A stretch of 64,000 nucleotides of DNA, taken from positions 124,001-188,000 of the forward strand of contig CAWGUU010000014.1 in the NCBI GenBank assembly GCA_963825765.1, written 5' to 3'. The translations under genes were made by a program, and so were the position numbers. Each line of letters starts with the position of its first letter. Positions within the stretch are counted from its first letter, which is position 1. Below the pieces are notes generated by a model, which did no database searches, had not been told where the DNA came from, and saw only the letters and a list, made by a program, of their open reading frames with translations. Shown here in pieces: positions 49,924 through 57,112 of this stretch. Source of the DNA: CAWGUU01 sp963825765 (GTDB lineage: Bacteria; Actinomycetota; Acidimicrobiia; Acidimicrobiales; AC-14).

Positions 49924-49972
49924 GAACTGGGGTCACCTACCGGCGTATGGCGCGGTTGCGTGGCCCCAGTTG
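49924..49972. repeat. REP-like hairpin, third copy with a different stem
   Basis: Arms AACTGGGGTCA (49925-49935) and TGGCCCCAGTT (49961-49971) pair with one mismatch. The core GCGTATGGCGCGGTT is the reverse complement of the core at 29880. It is inverted relative to the copies at 29.9 kb. Confidence 0.75.
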
Positions 49973-50161
49973 GTGCGGCGGGTGCGGCGGGTGCAGCCTC
50001 GGGGGCGCGACCCTTCGATCGAGCGCCCTTCGGGTTCCCCCCCGACTTGCGAACTCCGCCTCGGACCCCGCCCGGTCCGCCCGCCCGCCTCTTGCTGCGC
50101 TTACGGGCGGGCCGACGAATCGGCCCGCCCGGGCGCTCCCCCTAGTACAACCAGATCTTGT

Positions 50162-50548
50162 CTATCGACCGCGTGCGCGTGCGACTGCCTCGCGCATGGC
50201 GGCATTCCCGCCTGCTCCGCCGCCGGCGGCGGCACGCGGACGAGCCGCGGGTGCCGGTGCCGGTGCCGGCTTCGGCTTTGCGCCGCTGGCCTTGGCCGCC
50301 AACGCCGCGCCCACCAGGCCGAGCAGGCCCTCGAGGTCGTCGTCGATGCCCAGGACGTCACCAGCGATGCCGCCGACGACACCGTTGACCGGCGCCGTCT
50401 GCCTAGCGATCTCCTGCAGCGCACCGAGGATCGTGGTGAGCTTCCCAATGACCCGGCTCAGGCCGGCGGCGATGCCGATCAGGTAGACGGCGATAGCCGC
50501 CACGATGATCGCCACCACGACCAGCAGGGCCACGGTTTCTAGTCCCAT
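50162..50548 (-). CDS. Small single-TM helical protein D with Ala/Pro tail
   Basis: A 128-residue protein with an AAGGAG ribosome site before ATG 50548. Residues 4-30 form a membrane helix, followed by an amphipathic stretch (KLTTILGALQEIARQTAPVN) whose spacing resembles that of the protein at 48229-48480. The last 45 residues are Ala/Pro/Lys-rich. It is the last gene of the hydrogenase run. A scaffold or anchor role is inferred from position. Confidence 0.72.
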   Translation of the reverse strand: MGLETVALLVVVAIIVAAIAVYLIGIAAGLSRVIGKLTTILGALQEIARQTAPVNGVVGGIAGDVLGIDDDLEGLLGLVGAALAAKASGAKPKPAPAPAPAARPRAAAGGGAGGNAAMREAVARARGR

Positions 50549-50584
50549 GGAACTCCTTCTTCTTCTCGAGGTTGCCGGGGAAAA

Positions 50585-50848
50585 CTACAGCGCTCGGAGG
50601 AGCGCTGCGCCGTACCTGCCGACCAGGCCGCGGGCGGCGCTGGTGAGTGACTTCGTCTGGACCAGCTTCGGGATGGCCTGCAGCTTCTGGCTGATGCCGC
50701 CAGCGTTCTGAATGATCGTGTCTGCCATCTTGTCGATCGTGTTGATCTTGCCCAGCACCGCGTTGGCGCTGGTGACGATCAGGGGTGCAACCACGACCAG
50801 CAACGCCAAGATGCCAATCCAGTACAGGACTGTAGCGATGGTGCTCAT
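50585..50848 (-). CDS. Small single-TM helical protein E
   Basis: An 87-residue protein with GGGAGA before ATG 50848. One membrane helix (about residues 7-30, LYWIGILALLVVVAPLIV) is followed by a helix with LGKINTIDKMADTIIQN and a basic end. It lies 12 nt after the nuclease-like gene. Confidence 0.72.
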   Translation of the reverse strand: MSTIATVLYWIGILALLVVVAPLIVTSANAVLGKINTIDKMADTIIQNAGGISQKLQAIPKLVQTKSLTSAARGLVGRYGAALLRAL

Positions 50849-50860
50849 CTCAGTGTCTCC

Positions 50861-51922
50861 CTATCTCGGACGGATGCCGCCGCGGCGGCCCTCGTGCAAT
50901 TCGTCGGCAGGACGCTTCCGGTAGGAAGCTTCCAGCACGACCTCCACATCGGATCCCTCGTTCATTGCGATGCAGGGTGGCCGATACGCACAGACGCCGC
51001 AAGTTTCCGGCGATGGGTTGGGGTAGACGTGCTCCGCCGTGATCATCTCCAACACCTCCTGCGCAAGGTGCCGGCCCCAGTGCTCGGCTTCGACCGCCGA
51101 GATCGGCACCCACGTGCGCCGGATGGCGCCCGCCTCCTCCTGTTGTACATCTGGTCCCGGCCCGCCACTGCTCTGGGCGTACATCCGCCGATGCCCGCCC
51201 TCCACCACCGGGCCGGCCGGGACCAGGGCCGCCTCGGGGTCGATCTCCGCGTACAGACGCGGGTCGTCGAACAACTCGTTGTAGATCACGCCGACCACCC
51301 GCATGCCCATGTAGAACCGCTCCCACGCCCAGCAGTACGTCGCCGCCCGGGGGTCGAGGCGCAGCAGGTCGAGCGGCACCGGTTCCGGTATCGCCAGCTT
51401 GTGCTCGAAGATCCAGTAGCGGTCGGACTCGTCGATGACCAGCATCGGAATGGTGCCGCGGTACCGCAGCTCCTGGCCGGTGGGACCACGGAGATCCTTG
51501 TTGGCGGTACGGGGGTCGGGCACCGGGATGTCGAACTCCGCAGCCAGCTTGACCGGGGTGAACCGGTCGAGGCCGCGAGCGTGCTGCAGGTAGTGCGTGA
51601 GCATGAGGCGGCCCCGGGCCGACGCCTGCTCCCACTCCTGGTCGGTACCGGCGTCGCCGGCGGCCTCGGCCGCGACACGCTGGTCGTGCAGGGTCGAGTC
51701 GAAGCCGCGGAGGATGAGGGGCAGCACGATCGTCCGGTTCCACTCCCACATCCCTGGGAAATAGTGGACCGACAGAGCGGCGCGGAGCGCGGCCGCGACG
51801 TCGGGGCCCCTCGGCGGGGATGATCGCGGTTCATAGTTCTGCCTCTGCCTAGACCCGAGGTCCCAGGCGCGTCTGCACCACTTGAACGCCTCCCGGTCCT
51901 CTTGGCGTATGGCGTAGGTCAC
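50861..51922 (-). CDS. PD-(D/E)XK/RecB-like protein with a Cys cluster
   Basis: A 353-residue protein, GTG start. FKWCRRAWDLGSR near residue 14 and CGVCAYRPPCIAMNEG near 300 match the four Cys of Fe-S-type Cas4/AddB/RecB nuclease domains (C near 16, then C-x2-C-x5-C). The strand pair RYRGTIPMLVID and WIFEHKLA gives an E-x-K motif; the usual Asp in the first strand (GxxD) is replaced by Pro. Nuclease activity is therefore uncertain; a redox or scaffolding role in hydrogenase maturation is possible. It lies inside the hydrogenase gene run with same-strand neighbours. Confidence 0.75.
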   Translation of the reverse strand: MTYAIRQEDREAFKWCRRAWDLGSRQRQNYEPRSSPPRGPDVAAALRAALSVHYFPGMWEWNRTIVLPLILRGFDSTLHDQRVAAEAAGDAGTDQEWEQASARGRLMLTHYLQHARGLDRFTPVKLAAEFDIPVPDPRTANKDLRGPTGQELRYRGTIPMLVIDESDRYWIFEHKLAIPEPVPLDLLRLDPRAATYCWAWERFYMGMRVVGVIYNELFDDPRLYAEIDPEAALVPAGPVVEGGHRRMYAQSSGGPGPDVQQEEAGAIRRTWVPISAVEAEHWGRHLAQEVLEMITAEHVYPNPSPETCGVCAYRPPCIAMNEGSDVEVVLEASYRKRPADELHEGRRGGIRPR

Positions 51923-51944
51923 CCTCGCCGCACATCGCCTCGGC

Positions 51945-52163
51945 CTACGAGGCGATCCGTGAGCGAAGCGCCGACAGCTGCTCGGTCGCGCCGCGACCGG
52001 TCTTCACAACCTCGCCGACAAGACCCATCCCTTGTCCGAGCAGGTCCTTGACCTGACCTGAGGACCCGATGGACATCATGGCGCCCTTGAGGTCCCCGAG
52101 GCCCGTCGCGCCCGACCTCATCCCCAGCGCGTACCCAACCACCACTCCGACTAGTGCGCCCAT
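51945..52163 (-). CDS. Small Gly-rich membrane protein
   Basis: A 72-residue protein with a GGAGG site before ATG 52163. The first ~18 residues are Gly/Ala/Val with GxxxG-like spacing, which suits a tight membrane helix; the rest is amphipathic (GQVKDLLGQGMGLVGEVVKTG). It lies between hypC and the nuclease-like gene. Family unknown. Confidence 0.68.
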   Translation of the reverse strand: MGALVGVVVGYALGMRSGATGLGDLKGAMMSIGSSGQVKDLLGQGMGLVGEVVKTGRGATEQLSALRSRIAS

Positions 52164-52184
52164 CGTGAAACCTCCAGTGATCGT

Positions 52185-52445
52185 TCAAAAACCAGCGAAT
52201 TCGTCTTCGCCGTCGTCGGCCGGACCTCGCATCATCATGAGGCCCTGCCTGGCCAACTCGGCTTCGGCGGCGTCGATCTTGGTCATGGCGAACCCGGAGT
52301 GGAGCATGACCCAGTCACCTGGGACGACGCCACCTTCAATGAGCCCGATGTTCACCTTGGTCTTCTCGCCGAGGACATCGGCGGTGACCACGTGCTCGTG
52401 CTCGGGCGAGAGTTCGATGACCTTCGCCGGCAACCCGAGGCACAT
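52185..52445 (-). CDS. hypC: HypC/HybG-type hydrogenase maturation chaperone
   Basis: An 86-residue protein beginning MCLGLPAKVIEL; the N-terminal Met-Cys is the functional motif that binds the Fe(CN)2CO unit with HypD. VPGDWVMLHSGFAM is the second family block. The AAGGAGG site precedes ATG 52445. The other hyp genes (hypA, B, D, E, F) are not in the window. Confidence 0.92.
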   Translation of the reverse strand: MCLGLPAKVIELSPEHEHVVTADVLGEKTKVNIGLIEGGVVPGDWVMLHSGFAMTKIDAAEAELARQGLMMMRGPADDGEDEFAGF

Positions 52446-52599
52446 GTGCCCTCCTTAGGAGCTGTGCTTCCTGGAATCTTGTGCGCTTTGCATGGGGTGT
52501 CGACCGAGGGAGCCACCCGGGCGTTCAGGGATGCGCATGAGCGACTGCCCCACACGCATCCCCACGCACGCTGTGCCCCCCTCGTCGACGCGTCCATCT

Positions 52600-52619
52600 G
52601 CTGCGAACACTCTCGCAGC
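52600..52619 (-). other. Internal hairpin in the hydrogenase operon
   Basis: GCTGCGA and TCGCAGC form a 7-bp stem with a 6-nt loop inside the 204-nt gap between hypC and the small peptide genes, the longest coding-free gap in the operon. It may be a processing or attenuation point. Confidence 0.4.
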
Positions 52620-52649
52620 CACGTCCGGCCTGGCTGGCTCGAAGGCCGT

Positions 52650-52769
52650 TCAGTACTTCCGGATCCGGAGGTACCGCGCGATGTCCGGAAGGGACGAGAC
52701 GATCGCAAACAGCGCGGCAAGCAGCAGGACGATGCCAATCACGAGTGCGACGATGCCAACTATTTCCAT
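52650..52769 (-). CDS. Tiny single-TM peptide, 39 residues (SLPDIxRYLxIR type, second copy)
   Basis: A 39-residue peptide that is too short for routine gene calling. Residues ~4-24 form an Ile/Val/Leu membrane helix, followed by SSLPDIARYLRIRKY. The same end (SLPDIQRYLKIREM) is found in the peptide encoded 8 nt upstream. It resembles the DUF6893 small proteins reported in actinobacterial hydrogenase clusters. Confidence 0.75.
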   Translation of the reverse strand: MEIVGIVALVIGIVLLLAALFAIVSSLPDIARYLRIRKY

Positions 52770-52776
52770 AGGTTGC

Positions 52777-52881
52777 TCACATCTCCCTGATCTTGAGGTA
52801 CCGCTGAATGTCCGGGAGGGACCCGACGATCGCTGCGGCCACGACTGCCACCAACACGCTCTTTACCAACTTGCTGATCAT
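52777..52881 (-). CDS. Tiny single-TM peptide, 34 residues (SLPDIxRYLxIR type, first copy)
   Basis: A 34-residue peptide with a hydrophobic Val/Ala helix (residues ~5-20) and the same C-terminal SLPDIQRYLKIREM as the peptide downstream. It begins 2 nt after the protease stop with GGAGAGT upstream. The tandem pair looks like a duplicated membrane-tail unit. Confidence 0.78.
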   Translation of the reverse strand: MISKLVKSVLVAVVAAAIVGSLPDIQRYLKIREM

Positions 52882-52883
52882 GT

Positions 52884-53465
52884 TCAACTCTCCTTTGCGA
52901 CTACTGCCGACATTTCCTCTTCGAGTAGCTCCTTGATCACTTCAATCGCTCTGTCAACCGCTTCGGCCACTGCCGGCGAAAGAGCGATGTCCTCCTCCAG
53001 CACAGCCGGTTCGCAACCGACGATCAACAGCCGCCGAACCTTCCCCCCGAGATCGTCGAGCAAGGCTAGCACCGCGAGGGGATTCATCCCATGGGGATCT
53101 ACGGCAACATCTTCTCTGGCGAAGTCGAGATCCGGCTCGAGCACGTAGACCGTGCCGGGCTCGTCTCCTCGGGGGAGGGCGTCGACGAAGATAACCAGGT
53201 CATAGTCCTCCAGCAGCTCGTAGGCAAGGTGCATGCCCCGGATGCCGAAGTCGATCACGGTGACGCCCTCGGGGAGCTCCTGGGTGGCCATGCGGCCGGC
53301 CACCTCGGACCCGAAGGCGTCGTCACTCAGGAAGATGTTGCCGATGCCGGCTATCAGAACCCTGAAGCCAGGCAGAGCCCTGACGGCGGGCAGCACCTCG
53401 GCGGCGGGGTGCACTTCGGAGGCAGGCAGGGCCTCGGCCGCAGGCAACACTTCGGAGGCAGGCAT
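52884..53465 (-). CDS. [NiFe]-hydrogenase maturation protease (HyaD/HycI type)
   Basis: A 193-residue endopeptidase that removes the C-terminus of the large subunit after NiFe insertion. The conserved core is IAGIGNIFLSDDAFGSEVA with the Glu/Asp metal ligands, then DFGIRGMHLAYELL, VDALPRGDEPGTV and DPHGMNP with the His. The first ~35 residues are unusual: a low-complexity run of ~10-residue repeats (EVLPAAEALPASEVHPAAEV) before the enzyme proper. The start overlaps the previous stop by 1 nt (TGATG). Confidence 0.9.
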   Translation of the reverse strand: MPASEVLPAAEALPASEVHPAAEVLPAVRALPGFRVLIAGIGNIFLSDDAFGSEVAGRMATQELPEGVTVIDFGIRGMHLAYELLEDYDLVIFVDALPRGDEPGTVYVLEPDLDFAREDVAVDPHGMNPLAVLALLDDLGGKVRRLLIVGCEPAVLEEDIALSPAVAEAVDRAIEVIKELLEEEMSAVVAKES

Positions 53466-54949
53466 CAGCCGAGCACCTCTACCTCGTTGAGGCGGAAGTA
53501 GCGGTAGCGGCCGTACCAGTTGGGAAGCTCTGTGGTGGCGGGGTCGTCGTCGACCGACACCGCCAGGTGGATGTCGCCGTCGATGTCGTTGAAGACGCCC
53601 TCGACGGTCGCGGTGAGGCCCACGAGGAACATGTCCTGGGCGTCGGAGCCGCCGGCCGGCCGCAGCCTGACCTTGGTGCCCTTGCCGACCTCGATCCCGT
53701 TTACGACCGTGGTGTCCTCGAACGGCTTGTACTTGCCGTCGGTCTCGGCGTCGAGGCCGATGCTGAGGTTCTGGGTGTTGCCGTCGGGGTCGGTGGAGTA
53801 GGTCTGCCAGGGGTCGCTCTCGCCCTCGAACGGGCTGAACGGCGCCATCTCCTCGGGTACGGGCACTGCCACATCAGGTACAGAAACAGCGCTCATCCTG
53901 GGTGACTCGTCCTGGTCCCGCTTGTTGAGCGGGATCGGGCGCAGTGACCGGATGGCCCCGTGCAGCTTCTCCATCATCTCCGGCGGCAGGGTGTCGACGC
54001 GATCGATGATGTCCGCCGCCCGGGGGTCGGTACCCCTGGCCTCGCGCTTCTCCTCGTCGCTGAGGCTGTTGACGAACAGGTGCAGCATCTCGTCGACCTC
54101 GGTGGCGTCGTAGAAGTCGCCGTCGCTCTCGGGCGCCACCTCCGGGAAGTCGGAGAGGGTGATGGGCGACGAGAGGATCACGTTGCGCTTGTCCTCGTCG
54201 CCGATGAGCACCGGCCACGTGCCCTCGTTGCGGCAGGACGCCACCGCCGGGAGGGCGAACTCGGGCGGGTCGGCCAGGGAGATGAACGAGCCACCCCTGA
54301 CCTCCATGAGCGTGTGGACCGCAGCCAGCGAGCGACGCACCAGGTCGTCGCGGGTGGTGGCGCCGTCGCTCCCCCAGTCGGTGAGGTTCTCGATGAGCAC
54401 CGTCACCTTGACCATCGAGATGGGGCCGATCAGGCGCTCGGCGGAGATGCGGGCGACGGCCGAGATCGGCCAGGTCTGGCGCACGAACCGTCCGACCACG
54501 ACGCCGCCGTCGCTCAGGAGGTCCTCCGTCTGCGCCGTGGCCTCGAACTCGAGCGGGACGTCGTAGCTCTTCTCGACCAGGTCGGCGAGCGACAGGGTGA
54601 GGTCGTGCTCCTCCTCGATCGCCTCCTGCCACGTGCTCACGATCTTCTCGTCGTACTCGAGCGCCTCCACCAGCACCCAGCCGCCGTCGACGGCCTGCTC
54701 CACGGTGCGGTCCTGCACCCGGAGGAAGCGGAACTTGACGTCGATCTCGGTGTCCTTGCCGACGTCGATCAGGCACTCGGTGCGCATGGCGGACCGCTCC
54801 GACGGGTCGAACTGGGTGTAGGCCTGCGGCACCACCACCCCGAACTGCCACCGGATCTGGTTCTTCATGGTGCCGGCCCGGTACGGGAACAGCACGTAGC
54901 CCTCGTAGAGGACGGCGTCGGCCACCTTGCGGGCCATGGCCAGGCTCAT
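53465..54949 (-). CDS. Hydrogenase-cluster protein of unknown function, 494 residues
   Basis: A large soluble protein with no signal peptide or membrane helix. It starts MSLAMARKVADAVLYEGYVLFPYRAGTMKN and is of mixed alpha/beta composition with many Asp/Glu. The C-terminal ~85 residues (KVRLRPAGGSDAQDMFLVGLTATVEGV region, then NWYGRYRYFRLNEVEVL) look like a small beta-barrel domain found with hydrogenase maturation proteins. It lies directly before the protease gene and 1 nt after the 103-bp repeat. Its role is not known; a chaperone or assembly role is inferred from gene order. Confidence 0.78.
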   Translation of the reverse strand: MSLAMARKVADAVLYEGYVLFPYRAGTMKNQIRWQFGVVVPQAYTQFDPSERSAMRTECLIDVGKDTEIDVKFRFLRVQDRTVEQAVDGGWVLVEALEYDEKIVSTWQEAIEEEHDLTLSLADLVEKSYDVPLEFEATAQTEDLLSDGGVVVGRFVRQTWPISAVARISAERLIGPISMVKVTVLIENLTDWGSDGATTRDDLVRRSLAAVHTLMEVRGGSFISLADPPEFALPAVASCRNEGTWPVLIGDEDKRNVILSSPITLSDFPEVAPESDGDFYDATEVDEMLHLFVNSLSDEEKREARGTDPRAADIIDRVDTLPPEMMEKLHGAIRSLRPIPLNKRDQDESPRMSAVSVPDVAVPVPEEMAPFSPFEGESDPWQTYSTDPDGNTQNLSIGLDAETDGKYKPFEDTTVVNGIEVGKGTKVRLRPAGGSDAQDMFLVGLTATVEGVFNDIDGDIHLAVSVDDDPATTELPNWYGRYRYFRLNEVEVLG

Positions 54950-54950
54950 T

Positions 54951-55053
54951 GGTGCACCATCCCTTCGGATGGTCCACCAACGAGGACCGTGACATCCGGC
55001 CTACGGCCGGACGAAGCGCGCCACATTGGTTCGCTCGCCTTCGGCTCGCTCAC
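54951..55053 (-). repeat. 103-bp hairpin element, copy 1 (minus strand)
   Basis: Read on the minus strand, GTGAGCGAGCCGAAGGCGAG begins at 55053 and GGATGGTGCACC ends at 54951, one nucleotide before the ATG at 54949. It includes the TGA stop of the DUF6084-like gene. The same 103 bp is at 63392-63494 with about 90 percent identity. Confidence 0.9.
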
Positions 55054-55772
55054 CGGACGAGCCTCTCCTTGCCCGGTACCGAGGGCACTGCAGGCTGGTT
55101 GGCCGCCTCCAGCGCTTCCGCCGCCCTCTGCGCCTCGTCCTTGGCCTCCCCCTCGGTCAGCAGGTAGTCGAACATCTGCTCCCAGCTGTACATGCCCCTG
55201 ACCGTCTTGAACCGCTCGAGCCGGTCGAGGGTGGTACGCGAGATCCGGAGCCAGCCGGTGCCCGGGAAGAAGAAGTCCATCATCGTGCGCCACGTCGACC
55301 CCGGAAGCCCGAAGCGGGCCTCCTTGTTCCAGGCGATGGGCTCGGCCTTGAAGCCGTTCTCGGTCTCGGCGAACACCATGCCGGAGAACAGCAGGTTGAG
55401 GGGCACCTCGCCGCTCTCGACCGCGTGCATGTACTTCGACGAGGCGATCTCGAAGTCGTACGTGCACTGCACCGGGAGGTTCACGTCGATCGTGCCGGTG
55501 AAGCCGGGCAGGATGGTGGTGGCGTGGGTCCAGAGGAACGGCTTGACCGTGCTGCCCCACCTCGGCGTCTCGCCGAACATGGCGAGTAGGCGGGCCTCCT
55601 CGTCGTGGGTGTAGCGGCGTCGCTGCGGCTCGATCATGATCTGGCAGCGCAGGCTCACCGACTGGATGACCTCGCCCTCGTTCTCCTTCACCCGGAGCTT
55701 GAAGACGAGCACGGGGTCGGCGGCGTAGCGATCCGGCTCGGCGCCCAGAACCTCGAAATCGAGATCGCTCAC
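55050..55772 (-). CDS. DUF6084-like hydrogenase-cluster protein
   Basis: A 240-residue protein from GTG 55772, overlapping the previous stop (GTGA). It is beta-rich and Phe/Tyr/Trp-rich (TIDVNLPVQCTYDFEI, VPLNLLFSGMVFAE), ending in a helix with YSWEQMFDYLL. It is one of the accessory proteins found next to group 1h hydrogenases; its function is not known. A single Cys in RCQIMIEP is visible. Confidence 0.75.
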   Translation of the reverse strand: MSDLDFEVLGAEPDRYAADPVLVFKLRVKENEGEVIQSVSLRCQIMIEPQRRRYTHDEEARLLAMFGETPRWGSTVKPFLWTHATTILPGFTGTIDVNLPVQCTYDFEIASSKYMHAVESGEVPLNLLFSGMVFAETENGFKAEPIAWNKEARFGLPGSTWRTMMDFFFPGTGWLRISRTTLDRLERFKTVRGMYSWEQMFDYLLTEGEAKDEAQRAAEALEAANQPAVPSVPGKERLVR

Positions 55773-56551
55773 GGCAACTCGGTGGGAACGGGTTCTGCCT
55801 GGTCGCGCACTCGGTCGAAGAACGCTTCCATCTCCGAGTGGGCCTCGTTGCCGCCGTCGAAGCCTCGCCACAGCCGGCGCAGGTGGCCGACAAGCTCGTA
55901 GCAGGCGTCGATGGGGACGATGAACGACTCGTTGGGACCACCGCGGTTGTCGGCGACCCGGACCAGCAGCGCCTCGACGTCGGGCTGGAGATGGAACAGT
56001 GCCGGGTTCGCCGTCGAGATCTCGGCCCATGTCTCGAGGCGGAGCAGCGACTCGGTGGCGCCGGCCGGGCTCGGGTAGAACGCGACCATCTGGTTGGCGC
56101 GGGAGTTGAAGAAGAAGAACGCCACGCTGACGGGGATCTGCAGGTCGTCCCACTGAGCGGGCGACATGGCGAACTCTTCGAGCGCGAGGTACCGGCTCGG
56201 GACCGCCCGGTACCGGCCGCCTCCTGCCCCGCCACCCACGAACAGCAGGTAGCAGGGACGGCACGCGCACATCAGGCTGCGGGTGTCGAGGTTGACGATG
56301 TGGGAGTGGTCGTCGTCCACGTCGACGCCGCACATCTCGCACTTCTCGCCGGGCCGGGGCCGGGCCGGCGGCCGCATCAGCTTCTCGAGGACGCCGAAGG
56401 CCGCCGATTTCTCGTCGATCTTTACGAGCGGTTCGGCTTCCGGTGCCGCGTCCGCGGCGTCCTCGGACGTCTTCTCCGGCGCATCCGGTGTCGGGGACTC
56501 CCGGAACTGCTTGGTGAGAGCGGTCAGGAAATCCGGATTCTGGCTGCTCAC
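55769..56551 (-). CDS. DUF5947-like hydrogenase-cluster protein
   Basis: A 260-residue protein from GTG 56551, overlapping the previous gene's stop. After an acidic, disordered-looking start, it has CEMCGVDVDDDHSHIVN and CACRPCYLLF with four Cys, like a small zinc or Fe-S ribbon, then a mixed fold ending in an acidic helix. Proteins with this layout occur in actinobacterial group 1h clusters. The Cys sites suggest handling of metal or electron transfer. Confidence 0.75.
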   Translation of the reverse strand: MSSQNPDFLTALTKQFRESPTPDAPEKTSEDAADAAPEAEPLVKIDEKSAAFGVLEKLMRPPARPRPGEKCEMCGVDVDDDHSHIVNLDTRSLMCACRPCYLLFVGGGAGGGRYRAVPSRYLALEEFAMSPAQWDDLQIPVSVAFFFFNSRANQMVAFYPSPAGATESLLRLETWAEISTANPALFHLQPDVEALLVRVADNRGGPNESFIVPIDACYELVGHLRRLWRGFDGGNEAHSEMEAFFDRVRDQAEPVPTELP

Positions 56552-57102
56552 CGGGACGCGCTCACCGGTTTGACGCCGAGCGCGATGGGAGTGCTGGCAA
56601 CCGGCGGAGGTGCCGGCTCCTCGTAGCCCTCGACATCGATGCGCGTCACCTCGGGAGCGGATTCATGAATGGCCTGTTCGACCGACAGCTTGAGAGTCAC
56701 AGACGACGACGGGCATCCGTCGCAGCTGCCCAGGAGCCTGACCTGGACGACTCCGGTTTCTTCGAGTACCCCGAGCAGCTCGACGTCGCCACCGTGCGAC
56801 GCCAGGTAGGGACGAACCTTGTCGAGGGCGAACTCCACCCTCGTCGGCATGTCATCGGGATGCAGCCCGTGGAGCAGAAGGAGGCTGCTCACGAGCTCGT
56901 CGTGGACGATGTCGCCAAGAACCTGAACGTCGCCGGCTTCGACGACGATCTCCAATATCCGGTCCAGGACTCCGCCATACAACTGGGTCATCTTACCCAG
57001 CGCTTCTTCGGCCAGAGCCCAGGCCGCCGGCGTAGCCGACGACCTGAGCTCGGTGACCAAATATTCAATGCGGTCGCCAACCGCACGTAGGTTTTCGCTG
57101 AT
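56548..57102 (-). CDS. NifU C-terminal-like Fe-S scaffold protein, probable ATC start
   Basis: The conserved NifU C-terminal domain is GGDVELLGVLEETGVVQVRLL, then SCDGCPSSSVTLK with the Cys pair. The N-terminal helical part (GDRIEYLVTELRSS and LGKMTQLYGGVLDRIL) is also typical of NifU-type proteins of hydrogenase clusters. A TTG at 57060 would remove most of that helix. The frame has no ATG, GTG or other TTG before it, but an ATC at 57102 has AAGGA 7 nt upstream, overlapping the hhyL stop. I take the ATC as the start, giving 184 residues. It probably supplies Fe-S clusters to the small subunit. Confidence 0.78.
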   Translation of the reverse strand: MSENLRAVGDRIEYLVTELRSSATPAAWALAEEALGKMTQLYGGVLDRILEIVVEAGDVQVLGDIVHDELVSSLLLLHGLHPDDMPTRVEFALDKVRPYLASHGGDVELLGVLEETGVVQVRLLGSCDGCPSSSVTLKLSVEQAIHESAPEVTRIDVEGYEEPAPPPVASTPIALGVKPVSASR

Positions 57103-57112
57103 GGCTGGTTCC

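Larger units (their letters stand above)
49073..50161. other. 1.1-kb region without a convincing gene
   Basis: Between the two convergent small-protein operons no reading frame shows the G/C third-position pattern of the neighbours over a useful length. The region holds a tandem-repeat block that looks like a mobile-element end (49416-49483) and a REP-like hairpin (49924-49972). Short frames on the minus strand around 49520-49830 have uneven codon use and no recognisable motif. It looks like decayed insertion-prone DNA. Confidence 0.6.

Noticed and set aside
54949..55167. Frames over the two 103-bp repeats that give nearly the same peptide
   Set aside because: The likeness (MVHHPFGWSTN and MHHPSGWSTN) comes only from the DNA repeat; the frames run against real genes and lack ribosome sites.
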